Position numbers and translations under genes: made by a program. Below are positions 10,396 to 20,989 of a stretch of 64,000 bases of DNA, one piece after another. Location of the stretch: positions 148,959,745 to 149,023,744 of the forward strand of contig JAOWCC010001589.1 of assembly GCA_030867875.1 (NCBI GenBank), given 5' to 3'. Under the pieces are notes generated by a model. That model was not told the DNA's origin, did no database searches, and saw only the letters and a program-made list of their open reading frames with translations. This stretch comes from Actinernus sp. WN-2022. Lineage: Eukaryota > Cnidaria > Anthozoa > Actiniaria > Actinernidae. Each line of letters opens with the position of its first letter. Positions within the stretch are counted from its first letter, which is position 1.

Positions 10396-11421
10396 TCACC
10401 TAACGCGAGAAAGATATGCCGCCATGTGGCTGGCTGCTGCTTGTTTTTGAACATCGGACATGTCTAAATAAACCAAATAAGCGTCACTTTGCCAATCGCC
10501 TTGAACCTTAATGAGCTCGGACGGAACCCGCGCTTCAAATGCAAAAGAGGCGCCGCCGCGTCGAAAACTATGCGCGGAATACTGTGAAGCGTCAAGTCCC
10601 TTGATTTTAAAAAGTTTAGAAATAAAGGCACTGAACTGAGAATACGTAATAGGCTGGAACGAATTGGCGGATTTAACCGAAAATAGTGGGGCATGCCGTG
10701 GCAAATCATTAATGTGCAAATGATTTACAAGCGCTGCCAAGGGACACAAACAGTCTCCTGGCACGCGTGGCAGAGGTAATGTAAGAAGGCGTTCCCGAAA
10801 CTGGATAGTTTTGGTTTCGCGCACTGTAAGGAATGCGAAATCTGAGTCAAAACGGAGATCTGAGTGCAACAATAGCTTAGGATTTGTGACGGAAGTCTTG
10901 TCAGCTACCAAATTGGATTTGCGGAGAAACGAAAAGAAAGCGACTAAAAAGAGTGCCCACATTGCTGCTTGAAGTGGATTACATAGATCAAATAAAGGGA
11001 AAATATCGCGAAGCAAGAGCGGTGTAATAGGGGCCTTGCGTTCTGTAGCGGTTCCCAAATGCAGCTTAGTGCCTTTGAGTAATAATGTGAAACGATAATC
11101 GTGATCCCAAGTTAACTGGTGGCCTAGTAACTTATGCATGTGTTTTATGCTGCTGATGTGATTCAAAATAGTACCATATGCCCGTCTGCACGCGACGAGG
11201 TGCGCTACGTATCTGGTTATTAACTGGACCGAGACAGGAAAGGGGGCTGATGAAATGGCCTCGCAGCATGCGCAGTATATCTTAATATGGGAGTTAAGAT
11301 TATTTTTGCTTGACTCGGCATAAGCAGTACTGATAAGCGACCGTCCCAGTTCGTCAAGGTCATGGACATTGAGGCTTGAGCGTGGTGTCAGATCTGTGAA
11401 CAAATAAAATTGAAGAACCAT
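10396..11421 (-). CDS. Ngaro tyrosine recombinase (copy 1)
   Basis: This is an intact frame of 341 codons. The N-terminal half is the helical core-binding region. The catalytic half shows the Arg box in FFSFLRKSNLVADK (about residue 166), then HSFRRGG (the H-x-x-R box, about residue 287), then GDWQSDAYLVYLD with the W (in the H/W position) and the tyrosine nucleophile. The enzyme integrates the extrachromosomal DNA copy by strand exchange in place of a DDE integrase. It lies just downstream of the RNase H frame (18 bp apart). It is the only Ngaro frame here without a stop codon, and the protein is identical in the second copy. Confidence 0.88.
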   Translation of the reverse strand: MVLQFYLFTDLTPRSSLNVHDLDELGRSLISTAYAESSKNNLNSHIKIYCACCEAISSAPFPVSVQLITRYVAHLVACRRAYGTILNHISSIKHMHKLLGHQLTWDHDYRFTLLLKGTKLHLGTATERKAPITPLLLRDIFPLFDLCNPLQAAMWALFLVAFFSFLRKSNLVADKTSVTNPKLLLHSDLRFDSDFAFLTVRETKTIQFRERLLTLPLPRVPGDCLCPLAALVNHLHINDLPRHAPLFSVKSANSFQPITYSQFSAFISKLFKIKGLDASQYSAHSFRRGGASFAFEARVPSELIKVQGDWQSDAYLVYLDMSDVQKQAAASHMAAYLSRVR

Positions 11422-11438
11422 TGGTTCGTAAATTTAAC

Positions 11439-13175
11439 CTAAATAACTTCGAATGTTAAGTCTGCGTTGTCCACGGAAATCATAACATAAGGGACTGCCC
11501 TGTCACGCGTTAATTCGCGAAACTTCAGGGGGAAAGATGGGTGGGAGTCCCATCGACTGAGACAATCCGACAATTCGTTGTGGATCCCCGGAATATGCAT
11601 CACGAGTAGTTCCAGATCAAATTTGGCTGCAGAGAACCAAAGTTGTCGCAGACATTGCTGCATGAATTCATCTTTAGTGCGGCCAGAATTTACAACTGTA
11701 ACTGCCGCTTCGTTATCGCATGATAACTGAAATCTGAGCCCTCTTAGCTGAGGAGCCCATTTCTTCACTGCCATTACAAGCACGTAGAGTTCCAACGCAT
11801 TAATATGTAACCTTTTCTCAGCTATATAGGAGGGGAGAGCAAACGAAACGCATTGATCGCGGCAAGTTGCACCGCCTCGTTGTAGAGACGCGTCGGTCGT
11901 GAACATGATGTCCCTAAAGTCACAAGCCTGTAATTTGATGATAGACGTCCCGTTAAACTGTGGCAGAAACTTGATCCACCACGCAATGTCAGCACGTAAC
12001 TCATTAGAAATCGAAAAAGGAGTGCTCTTGTCCGGAAGGGATCGAAGACAATTAAGCATGCGAGACATGAAAATTCTTCCAGGGCGAACGCATGCAGTAA
12101 TAAAGGAGAGTTTCCCTAGTAATGATTGCAGTTGTCTCTTGTTGAAAGATAACACATTGAGCCAGTGAGATAATTCATGTTTTAACTCTCCAACCCTATC
12201 GGGTGGGACTTGCAATGACATTTGTTCGGTGTCAACCAGAATACCCATACATAACATTCGAGTGGAAGGAGACCAATCTTTTTCAGGGGAAGATTGCAAA
12301 CCGAGTTCGTCGAATAGAGATTGTAAACGAGTAAAAGCCACCTGAGCGATACATGGAGATTCGGCGCCATAAAAATCGTCAAGGTACACATCTGCAGTAA
12401 ATCCAGCCTGCGTAAACATATAGATGACTGCTTGTGTAGTTCGCTAGCAAATAAGCGCCGATGACCTCAATCCGAAGGGGCAGCGAATGTCAAAGTACAG
12501 AGCTCCGTCCCACTGAAAACCCAAATAACAGTAATCCTTTGGGTCTACCGGGAACTGACGGTAGGCTCGCTGCAGGTCTTTTTTATAAATATGACATCCC
12601 TGACCCTTCCGTAAAATAAACTCACAAAGCCGGTCGATTCCCGGTAGCCGTAGTTGAAATTCACTGTCTAAGTATTTAGATTTTGAAATGCCGTCGTTTA
12701 CGGAGGCCGATTTCGGGAAGCTCAAGTCCATCACGACCCGGCGTTTTGTCGAACCACGTTTGGGTACTGTCTGAAGCGGGGAAAAGATGAGCGGCTGGTG
12801 TAAAGGATTTGTAAGGAAAGTACCCGCAATTGCTCCAAAACCCATTTCCGTCTCTAAATAGTGGTCCACGTGCTCTCTATATTCTCGAGCCGACTTGTGA
12901 TTTGCCTGAGATGATTTAGGGTTAACAGCAGAACTGTAGTTAATGGGCCATCCGTAAGCAAGGAATTCTGCCACGATTCGATCTGAATAGTCCTGGAGGT
13001 ACGCCCCCCAAACCGGGATGTGCAATTGAGTAGACACGCGGATTCGGGCCCCAAAGGCATTCGGTAATGGGGACTGGCATGCTAGCAAATGCGCTATCAC
13101 TGCAGAAACAGAAAATGAATTACAAGGCGTGCTGCCCGTGTCCGTGTTCGTGTCCATGTCCGAGTCGGTGGTCAT
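11439..13175 (-). pseudogene. Ngaro reverse transcriptase-RNase H, broken by one TAG (copy 1)
   Basis: One reading frame runs from 13175 to 11439 except for TAG at 12444-12446, between FGLRSSALIC and RTTQAVIYMF. The RT fingers and palm are visible (VPKRGSTKRRVVMDLSFP; KKDLQRAYRQFPVD), and the catalytic YLDD is in VYLDDFYGAE after the stop. RNase H follows with FTTDAS, LEL, CDNEA and NELSD, giving the expected D-E-D-D set. The position of the stop suggests a CAG-to-TAG change. The same stop is in copy 2 (26271-26273), so it predates the duplication. Read-through is possible but nothing nearby suggests it. Confidence 0.85.
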
Positions 13176-13217
13176 TCCGGGATTGATTACTCGCCGTGTA
13201 TCACATATTGCAGATAG

Positions 13218-14051
13218 TCACTGCCCCGGAATTGGCATACGCCGTTTTGGGCACTGAAGCATCGGGTGTTCAGTGGATTTACATACACGGCAAACATGCT
13301 GCGGGGCGTAAGTGGCGTCTGATGAAACACAAGAGCATGAGCCAGTATAGTTCCAGGTCTGACAACCTTTGGCTGGGTCAGTTGATTTGAATGAAGGCGA
13401 CGATGATTGCTGAGTCCGCTGGAATGAAGATGATGATTTAGATTGGTGACTGCGTAAGTCCGAGTGTTTGAAGAAAGTAGTAGACATTTCGCGCATGTCG
13501 TTATCATCATCCCAGTCGAGGCGGTGCAACTCCACGAGTCTTGCGATATGCCCATAAAAACTGCGCACGCTCGCCCAGGAGTAATCGATGGCCTTGACCA
13601 TCAATAACTCCAGAAGCGAGTGCATCTGGTTCCTACGGACATCCTCGTATTTTCGTATCATTGCCAAAAAACCCGCGACGAACTCGGAGAGTTCTAGCTT
13701 GGAATACTCACTTTTGCCGGAGGATCCAGGAACAAAATCTTGCGGCCAGTCTATTGACCGCTTTTTGGTTGTTTCGGTGGCAGAAGAAGCTTGATCTGAA
13801 GAGGGCGTTACCGCAGAGCGTTTCAACCGCATAACCTCCAGCTCTAGTGCAAGTTTTTCCTTTTGTAGCTTGACCAACTCAAGTTCTTTGGTAATATCAA
13901 CTGCGACTTGGGAGGAAACCTCTGCTGCTCCGCTAGGCGGTGGAAGCTCCTCTAGATCCAATTACATGAACTGACTGAACAGATCTTGCTCTGTCTCTGA
14001 GGATTTGGTAGTCCGGCGTCTAGCTCCGCTACGGGTTGCTTGTTGAGACAT
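13218..14051 (-). pseudogene. Ngaro gag-like protein with in-frame TAA (copy 1)
   Basis: The frame begins at ATG 14051, reads 29 codons with a basic patch (SGARRRTTK), meets TAA at 13962-13964, then stays open for 247 codons to 13218. The open part has a leucine/glutamate coiled coil (residues about 25-47), a helical middle, a Ser-rich region and a C-terminal Cys/His cluster (CQTWNYTGSC, then HVCRVCKSTEHPMLQCPKR) of the type found in Ngaro and DIRS gag proteins, presumably binding RNA. The stop is shared by copy 2 (27789-27791). An internal start downstream could still make a shortened protein. Confidence 0.75.
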
Positions 14052-14176
14052 CAGTGATACGCGATAATAGAGAGAGTGGGAGTCGTCGCTAGAGTGTGAC
14101 ACAAAAGTCGAGAGGGCGAACGGTCCCGATTGCGAATGAGACTGCTAGATAAAGGTAGAGAGAGGAGTAAACTCCA

Positions 14177-14335
14177 GTAAACTAACAAACCGGCGTGGCA
14201 CGACTGGTCGTTGGCTGAGCGAGAGAGAAAGCAATCTGAGACCGTTCGTGCACGGAGCAGTTAGTTTAGCCTAGCCCCAGACATGTGTCTCTCATTACGG
14301 TAATTAACAATCATCACTGCACGTAATCATTGAAC
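14177..14335. repeat. Ngaro split repeat A, 5' copy (element 1)
   Basis: This is the 5' terminal A repeat of the minus-strand element, 159 bp, matching 10046-10204. The element ends at TTGAAC; the following ATTAAATTC belongs to a LINE fragment. Confidence 0.85.
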
Positions 14336-14822
14336 GATTAAATTCTTAATTCAACTAAGATAAATAGAAATATTTAGAAAAGTAGCATTACAAAGATAAT
14401 TACAATAGCAGTATATGAAAAAATAGATTCAGATAATGAAGCGTGCGGTGGTTAGAGGAGCAATGAGCTTTCGAGCTAACCACCGCCACATGATCATGAA
14501 AAGTTGAAAAAAATAGTTATATCGGGTGTCAAGGCTACGAAAATTATTTTTTTGCAGGGATTATAGCATGATAGTCGGAGCAGAGTGAAAAACAGTAATG
14601 ACAACAGAAATTCAATAATTAGTTGCTAAAAAACATAAAGTTAGACCTGTGACTTGAGAAGAAATATTTTGTAGCGCCTTTTAAACTGTAGATAGCCTAA
14701 GTTTTTTATATCAACAGAAATATCTTCCGATATTTTAGAGAGAGAGAATTTAAATGTATGCATACCATAGTTAGTTCTTACTTTGGGGGTATTGTAAGAA
14801 TGTACATCAGATGCCCTTTTCA
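14336..14822 (-). mobile_element. LINE 3' end fragment (copy 1)
   Basis: On the minus strand the end of an RT ORF is readable: DVHSYNTPKV, NYGMHTFKF, then LGYLQFKRRYKIF and a stop at about 14650. This is the conserved C-terminal tail (HSYNTR-type) of CR1/L2-like LINEs, followed by an AT-rich 3' UTR reaching the Ngaro edge. It is heavily 5'-truncated. The same fragment is at 28163-28649. Confidence 0.55.
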
Positions 14823-14997
14823 GATGCCCGTAGACTGCGTTTGGTTTATTACGATTAACGGTACTCAGTTTTCGCGATTAAACGGTACATTACGGTCATT
14901 ACAATGAGAAGGTAAGTGCATTGATTCGTATTGCTATGCTTGAGAATTAATATATACAATATTCAGGAAAGCATAACCACTTTAGTCAGAGCTACAT

Positions 14998-15227
14998 AAA
15001 GACCTAGAAGCTCAGTGATTGAGGTTTGCTATTTTATTTTCAGCTTAAGTTTATGCTTGTTGTTATCCTTGCTGAGGCAAATCAGTGTTATTAACGCGAT
15101 ATTTGTTTCGGTGGAGTGCTATAGCGCATACATTGTACTAAAGGATAGAATTGATAAGCAAGCATTCATTTGATCTCCAATTAAATACCATAAACAGTAT
15201 TAAATCACTGAGCTTCTATAGGTCTTT
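14998..15227. mobile_element. MITE-like element, about 230 bp (copy 1)
   Basis: It is bounded by inverted repeats: AAAGACCTAGAAGCTCAGTG on the left and, reverse-complemented on the right, AAAGACCTATAGAAGCTCAG. It has no coding capacity. The right end runs into a T-tract. The second copy lies at 28824-29053. Confidence 0.55.
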
Positions 15228-15355
15228 TTTTTTTTTAAACTCTGAAGTCTGGAGTAAAAAAGTGTCTGAATTATGATAGCCCTCCGCTCGGCCATCGTAA
15301 ACTAGTGAGGATTTAAAAAGAATTGTAACTGATATCTTACAATAAAGAGATTGCC

Positions 15356-16206
15356 CTAGGGATAAAAGAGCGTGTATGTCTTTTTAGTAGCAGAAGCAAC
15401 AGGGGGCCGGCCTTTCCTAGATCTAATAAAAGTCACGGGCTGAGGGATGGACTCGTTGCAATGGTTTGTGAAGTCACTTTGGATCTGTCCTTTCGTATTC
15501 CCGTATATAAGTAAACCTTCCAGCTTTGCTTTAGTGACGGTAAGAAGGCACGACAATATAATTATACTCAGCCTTTGGGATTAACTTTGTTCTGTAAATT
15601 AATGGCAAAAAGGAAGAAAAGTAAATTACTGAAGCAGTCATTTTCTTTGACGGTCCCCTTCACAGCTGCCTCATTTGCGTCGCTGTAGCAAATACAGTCG
15701 CCTTTCTGTAGATGCTTTGGATGCTTTCTATTTGGGAAGTGCCTCTGTAAAATAGGGTGCTTTCTATCCAATGGTCGTTCCATCAAAGGTAACCTTACTA
15801 TGGATATGGGAAGCGTAGAATTGAAAGCTTTTGAGTACCCAGCCCATTTTTGGATGCTTTCTATTTGGGAAGTGCCTCTGTAAAATAGGGTGCTTTTCTA
15901 TCCAATGGTCGTTCCATCAAAGGTAACCTTACTATGGATATGGGAAGCGTAGAATTGAAAGCTTTTGAGTACCCAGCCCATTTTATATTGACTGTTTGCA
16001 ATTGAGGGTCAAATTGTCGGACACTAGCGTTAAGCCACTGCCCAAGAACGAATGGAATGCTTGTACTTGATCTCTTTGCTTTAATGACTTGAGTTCCTGT
16101 CATGATGCAATAAAAATAATTAGTAATGAGAAAACAAAAACTTTAAGTAACGATTCTTACCTGGATATTTTCCATTGCACCTTGCTAGAAATAGTGTTTT
16201 GCTCGT
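15356..16206 (-). pseudogene. Multi-exon gene fragment of unknown family (copy 1)
   Basis: A small exon (about 16161-16206) ends at a GTAAG donor. It joins in phase (CNGKYPG|TQVIKAKR) to a block ending near 15860 with PFVLGQWLNASVRQFD and VNIKWAGYSKAFNSTLP. A 133-bp tandem duplication (15716-15848 and 15849-15981) repeats the LPLMERPLDRK coding end. Further minus-strand coding-like pieces follow (KHLQKGDCICYSDANEAAV; then NTKGQIQSDFTNHCNE and a basic SRKGRPP). I do not recognise the family. Relative to copy 2 (29182-30048), copy 1 has one extra T near 15897 that changes the frame inside the duplication. Confidence 0.4.
15716..15981. repeat. 133-bp tandem duplication (copy 1)
   Basis: Two consecutive copies, each starting TTTGGATGCTTTCTATTTGG, have period 133 bp. 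It is also present in U2 (about 29542-29807), so it predates the array duplication. Confidence 0.75.
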
Positions 16207-16422
16207 CTAGTGTTCAGTAAATGTTGCTCGGTTGTATATCGGTGTCGTGCAATACTGGCAAACAAACTATTGACCAAGGGAAATTGTTGCCCAAGGAGGG
16301 AGGTCAACCCGAATACTGTTTTTTTTATTAACTAAAGCCTTCGATCACTCAGATAACAACTGGCACGGAACCGGCAATAGTAGGCCATGTTACCAACACA
16401 CGAAACAATGAAACGACACTGA

Positions 16423-17392
16423 ATTCGAGGATAATATTCTCGAAACACCAAAACAAGAAATTATGCATCAAATTTTGTTTAATTAACCGGAAAACGGACT
16501 GAGACCTTTAGTTAGCGTGTTATAAAGCTGGCATATAATTATAGGCCGTATACTTATCAACATTCCAATCATGAACAGGACATGTCACCGATTAAACCAT
16601 GGTTCATGGTTTATCAGAGAACTAGAGACTACTACAAAGTATATTTTAATACTACAAAATATCCCGAAATAATAGATTCTGAACAGAGAATAACCCAATC
16701 TTATGCAAAGAAAAATAGTTATGAAATGCTCGATATCATGTTTATTTAACTGCATCACCCCTTGTTGTCTAGTTGTGTGTCGTGTTATTTTCTTGATTTG
16801 AACTGATCACAGCATGCATGCATATATGCCAGTGCAGTAGCTTCAGCGTATATCACGCTAAATAACCCTTTGATGTTGTCGTGACTTAATTAATGCACGC
16901 AAAGTCTCTATTGGAGAACCTTTTGAAAATTTGACATTTCGAGACTCAAGTCTTTTCCAAGTACTATTCGCCACCCATAGCCTCCTCCGCTGGCACCTTG
17001 GTGTAAGAAGAAAAAAGAAAAAAAAAATACTAAAACCGGGCTTGGGATTTAAAGACAAGATGAAAGGCTGATTGTACGGTACTGGGTATATATATAATTA
17101 CTACCGATATTTCGGTTGGCACGGCCAACCTTCCTCAGGGTACACAAGTTCCTGCACTTCGTCTGAATTGGTCCTTGCATTCAGTACATTACTTGGGATT
17201 TACTCTGCGTGCACGTACGTACATGTCACGTTAGTATAAAGCAAAGCCGAGTAAATGGTATGTCTGTCATCAAAATAAACATACCGCGACAGATTCGCGT
17301 GTTACAAACTTACGGTTATTTAACCAAGGGACATTTATAACTTCTTTCGAATGTATTCTTGTTTTCGTGTTTCGAGAATATTATCCTCGAAT
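16423..17392. mobile_element. TIR element with palindromic ends (copy 1)
   Basis: ATTCGAGGATAATATTCTCG at the left recurs inverted at the right, giving arms of about 37 bp with one mismatch. Each end also contains its own 21-bp near-palindrome (TTCGAG...CTCGAA). The interior has no transposase frame. It includes a hairpin AAACCATG/CATGGTTT near 16597 and a GGTTGGC..GCCAACC hairpin near 17116. The superfamily is unknown. Confidence 0.45.
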
Positions 17393-17615
17393 CGTTTTTA
17401 GTACAATGTAACACCGTACCTGCAATGGAGGATAGGTGTGCCAACGTTTCTAATGTCAGGTCTTTATCACATTTCTACACAAAATTTACTCGCATGCATT
17501 CGATCACTGCATTTATGCCCTCATGTTTCATTGTTTCACAGCGAAATATCGCATACATTCCTTGTAATAATCTAGAGCTTGGGCCGCGCGCCTGTGCTTG
17601 TGGGAGTACTAATTT

Positions 17616-19900
17616 ACAGACTATAATACAGAAAATGTGCATAGCCTATGCAAAAGTGACAACGGAAATAACTTCACCGCTCTAATTGGTGAACTATTAC
17701 AGTGCACACATGAAGCGCTACTGCATTTTGTGAATTCTAGCATGTAGGTTTTTCTGGTGCAATGTTTAATTAGAAACTCATTCTTTCTGAATTTCAATGA
17801 ACTGAGGATTACTCTTTAATGCCCGTGCACTACTAGAGGAAAAAGATTTTACGAGCTCGTGTTTAGCTTCATTCAGAGAAATTGCGTGACATGGAACACC
17901 AATAACTCTAATGGGAAAAGAGTCGTAGTGTTGGTCGTGCCAATATTTCTTGCATGTTTCGATAGCATTATCTAAACAGTCTCCTTTTTGTTTTCTTTGC
18001 TCTTCCTCAGACAAGTTCCCGTGTTGCCAAGGTGATAATATCAAAACATCTAGATTTAAATTCTTCCACAGCCTACCAAAATTTATTAAATTGGGAGTAC
18101 ATTTTGTAGTCCAGTCGGGGCCACCATCACAAATAATTGTTACTGCGCCTTTGCTTAATTGTGAATTTTGCCTTAGCATTTCTTCAAGGTGATCAACGTG
18201 AATAGCGCTTGTACTGTTATGGAACATGGAGGCAAACAGATACACTGTACCTTGGCATTCTACAAATATCAGAAATTAATTACCTACATATTGCTCTATT
18301 TATGCATGATTATATTAATAATCAGTTACCTCAAGCCTTTCAAAATTATGCAAAACCAGCCTCCAACATACATAACTATAATACTAGACATGCTTCAAAG
18401 AACCTCTTTGTCTTACCAGCCTCAACAAATTATGTTTTTTTTTCTATTAAATCAACTGGTATTAAACTCTGGAATAATTTACCAACTAGCACAAGAGATC
18501 TCAAACGCTCAAAATTTAAAAGTCGCATAAAAAATAACTGTTTAATGGCCTACGTGTAAATTTTACCTCCTTTCACTTCACTTTACTTGTGATGAAATTA
18601 TGATTAATGAGATGATACAGCTTAATGTACATTTCTTAGTTGTTATTGTATTTTTTTTACCATACATTAACAGTCCTTAACTTCTTTTCAATTAATTTAT
18701 TTTATTTTATTTACTATATAACTATGATTACTTGGATTTATAGGCAAAGGCAGATCACACTACACATATTTATTTCACTTAATGGGGAGTTGACTTAGAA
18801 AACTTTTAGTTCCTTCAACTTCCCTGCGCCCTTTCCTATTATATATTTTCTTCTTTCCCCTTCCCCCCCCCATATCTATTATCATAATTATTAAGTGTAT
18901 GTCTGTAATCTACCCAAATGTAAAGTAACGAGTGTGAAATAAAGAAAGATTGACCGAGGCCACTTAATTCTCTACCTTCCAAGCTCGTCCAGGTACGTGT
19001 TATCGTTATTGCTAGAGTGATTCGAAATGCCTGAAAGTAAAGGTGGTAGTGAGGAAGAACGACTTGTGTGACTATTGGATATGCATGCGCGTTTCGGAGA
19101 CAAACTCCGAGACCTACGATTTTTTGACTTCAGTAATATGTAACAGCGTGGAGAAGCTTGGCTCCGCTATATGGAAAATCATGGTCTGCATAATTTGGTT
19201 GGTCATCAGTCATAAACAAATTACCTATGCTATAGTACCTACTGACAGCAAAAGTACCAACATTTACTTTGTTTTTATCGTCTGCAGATATTGCTACAGT
19301 TTCGTTCACAAACATTTCTGACAACTCACTCACTAAGTTTACTTGAGCACAGGTGAAATGAAAGTCCTTGTGATGTCTTATCACCAAGTCATTTTGCCGA
19401 TACAAGTCCCTTGTATCTTTTGGGAGCGTTTCTATTCCTCTGTGGCGGTAAAAGAAGTCGACGAATGGTTGACGTAGATATAGCTGGAAGGTCTGGGATT
19501 CTCTGCAAGACATGCTTACGTATCTGATCACTGACGCCGTGGCAGAACATAGTATCTTCTCGTCGGCGGTCATGTGCTGCTGCTGAGTGCTGAATTGTCG
19601 TACTATGTTGACAATCTGGGGAAATCTCCTAGTTATAGGTGGTCTTCCACATGGATTGGCAACTCCTGGTGAATTAAAATAAACTAGTAATTTATGATAC
19701 GTGTTAAAATAATTTAGCTAGACAAATTTCAAAGCAAAGTAATATGACTACTAACCTGCTGCTGTAGCTGTCTCGTCCTCAAGTGGTTCATCATCACCAG
19801 AAGATTCAAACATCCAGCAGTCACCGTCACTATAATTATCTCTCTCGGTTTGAGGTGAATCTTCCTCTGAACTAGAAGCAAACATCCAGGTATCGTCCAT
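17616..19900 (-). pseudogene. DGGPD transposase-like multi-exon gene (copy 1, frameshifted)
   Basis: Exon 1 (19756-19900) starts MDDTWMFASSSEED, is acidic, and ends at a GTTAG donor. Exon 2 (about 19130-19665) joins in phase (ATAAG|VANPCGRPPITRRF) and contains SADDKNKVNVGTFAVSRYYS and MTDDQPNYADHDFPY. After a gap with a LINE insertion, another exon (17778-18245 and on) has HVDHLEEMLRQNSQLSKGAV and ICDGGPDW, then LWKNLNLDVLIL. The DGGPD block resembles a recurrent uncharacterised transposase-like family in cnidarian genomes, with the first Asp as possible catalytic residue. I see no later NPIEH-type Glu box, so activity is doubtful. Copy 1 lacks two bases at about 17785 present in copy 2, which ends the frame early. 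Confidence 0.5.
18262..18950 (+). mobile_element. LINE 3' fragment inserted in the DGGPD gene intron (copy 1)
   Basis: This is the C-terminal tail of a CR1/L2-type RT ORF: ALFMHDYINNQLPQAF, HNYNTRHASKN, STGIKLWNNLP, with a stop at 18557-18559. About 400 bp of AT-rich 3' UTR ends in GTGTGAAATAAAGAAAG. It is 5'-truncated. It lies directly next to the acceptor of the minus-strand DGGPD exon. Confidence 0.65.
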
Positions 19901-20646
19901 TGCAGATTAAATTACTAAATTTATATTTGTGCTCTCATTTAGTTGAAACAACAAACGAATATAATTCGTAATTCTCTAGACGGTGATTTTACTGCACTGA
20001 GCTGGGAAAGGATGCCTATACCAACTACACCTTTCAGCATATCGATCTTATTATATAGTTGCGAGTGATAAGTCGAATCGCATCACGTGATCTGATGACG
20101 CCGGATCTACATTCGCAATTCGATCGTTAACAAAGAAAAACGTATTTATTTTCATTAGAGCCCGGTTGTTCGAAACACGGATAAGCGGCTACACCAGGGC
20201 CAGGTTGTTCGAAGCAAGGGCAAAGAAAGAGAAAGATTTGCTCGAAAGCTGGTTAACTCAGTTTTAACCGTATGATGGTGTCAAATCTATAAATGTAATC
20301 TGTTGTTGGGTTAGTGATGGTCGGGCCACATGAACTGCCAATGGCGCGAAAATATTTTGCCGGCGATGAATGCCATACAGTTTCGCACCATTTTCATTGA
20401 CTGGTTACTAAAATACATTTCAAGATTCTCCTTCTCTTACTTATGGTCTCTTGGGAAAAGTCTCAGTATTGGTATTAATTAGTTGGGTGGTTTGAGGTTG
20501 GAATTTAAGATTTTTTTAAAATAATTCAATAAATTATTCAATAAAACCAGCTACATCTATTTTAAAGCACATGATGGTTGTTGCTCTTTTTGATTGTTTG
20601 TTGTCTCCCACAAGAGCCGTTGTTTTATTGAAGAAATAAATTCTAG
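19901..20646. other. Upstream region of the DGGPD gene (copy 1)
   Basis: No coding sign. It contains a CCCGGTTGTTCGAA / CCAGGTTGTTCGAA near-repeat around 20162 and 20202. The 112 bp at 20360-20471 are missing from U2, with short homology at the junction. Confidence 0.4.
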
Positions 20647-20922
20647 TCAGTGACTAGCTGCCATTTCTTCTAGGTTGTCCAGCTCATTTAGAGCATGGAG
20701 CAGCCTAAGTTGATGTCGTATCCATCGTTCGAGGAGGCCAACAAAGCTTGAGATGGCTTCTTCTAGTAGATCCAGTGACCCTGGCTGTTGAACGGCATCA
20801 GTGAAGAGATCGGTCAGGGTCTTTCTCAGCGTCAAAGAACTCGCTGTTGAGGGACCGTAGTTCGTCGACAAGAGAAAGACTATTGTTGCGGATCTCATCT
20901 AGCGTACTTCTTTCACCTGCCA
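20647..20922 (-). pseudogene. Small helical ORF, frame-disrupted (copy 1)
   Basis: The C-terminal part (LDLLEEAISSFVGLLERWIR, then QLRLLHALNELDNLEEMA) is leucine-rich and helical. The natural N-terminus (MAGERSTLDEIRNNSLSLVD) is in a different frame because of a replaced stretch near 20815-20855. In copy 2 (34409-34675) a single 88-codon frame covers both. Family unknown. Confidence 0.35.
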
Positions 20923-20989
20923 TACTTTCCAACTAACCGAGGGCTTGTTTGTGTCGGCCATGCCATGCATGCCGCGGCGTGGTACTTAT

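Larger units (their letters stand above)
9942..14335 (-). mobile_element. Ngaro-type tyrosine-recombinase retrotransposon (copy 1)
   Basis: On the minus strand the order is gag-like, RT, RNase H, tyrosine recombinase. The ends are split direct repeats. On the plus strand these lie as B (9942-10029), A (10046-10204), B (10205-10292), then the ORFs, then A (14177-14335). Read in the element's own direction this is A-ORFs-B-A-B, the arrangement known for Ngaro/VIPER-group elements and not for DIRS1. A copies are 159 bp and B copies 88 bp. The recombinase replaces an integrase, so no target duplication is expected. The other copy (23769-28162) has exactly the same length. Two in-frame stops in gag and RT suggest it is now non-autonomous. 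Confidence 0.85.
8075..20989. repeat. Array segment U1 (long unit, about 12.9 kb)
   Basis: U1 matches 21931-34732 almost base for base. It differs by a 28-bp stretch near 9888 and 112 bp at about 20360-20471 (both absent from U2), plus small indels and substitutions. It contains the coiled-coil/BEN-like gene, the Ngaro element, LINE fragments, a MITE, the 15.4-16.2 kb gene fragment, the palindromic-end TIR element and the DGGPD gene. Flanking S segments make the array S-U-S-U-S. Confidence 0.85.

Noticed and set aside
13187..13555. 122-codon minus ORF overlapping the Ngaro gag end
   Set aside because: It is an out-of-frame shadow of the gag coding sequence, present in both copies only because the DNA is duplicated.
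17090..17160. GATATTTCGGTTGGC...GCCAACCTTCCTCAGGG suggesting a Penelope-like terminal repeat
   Set aside because: Only one short hairpin is visible, with no GIY-YIG or Penelope RT nearby; resemblance alone is not enough.
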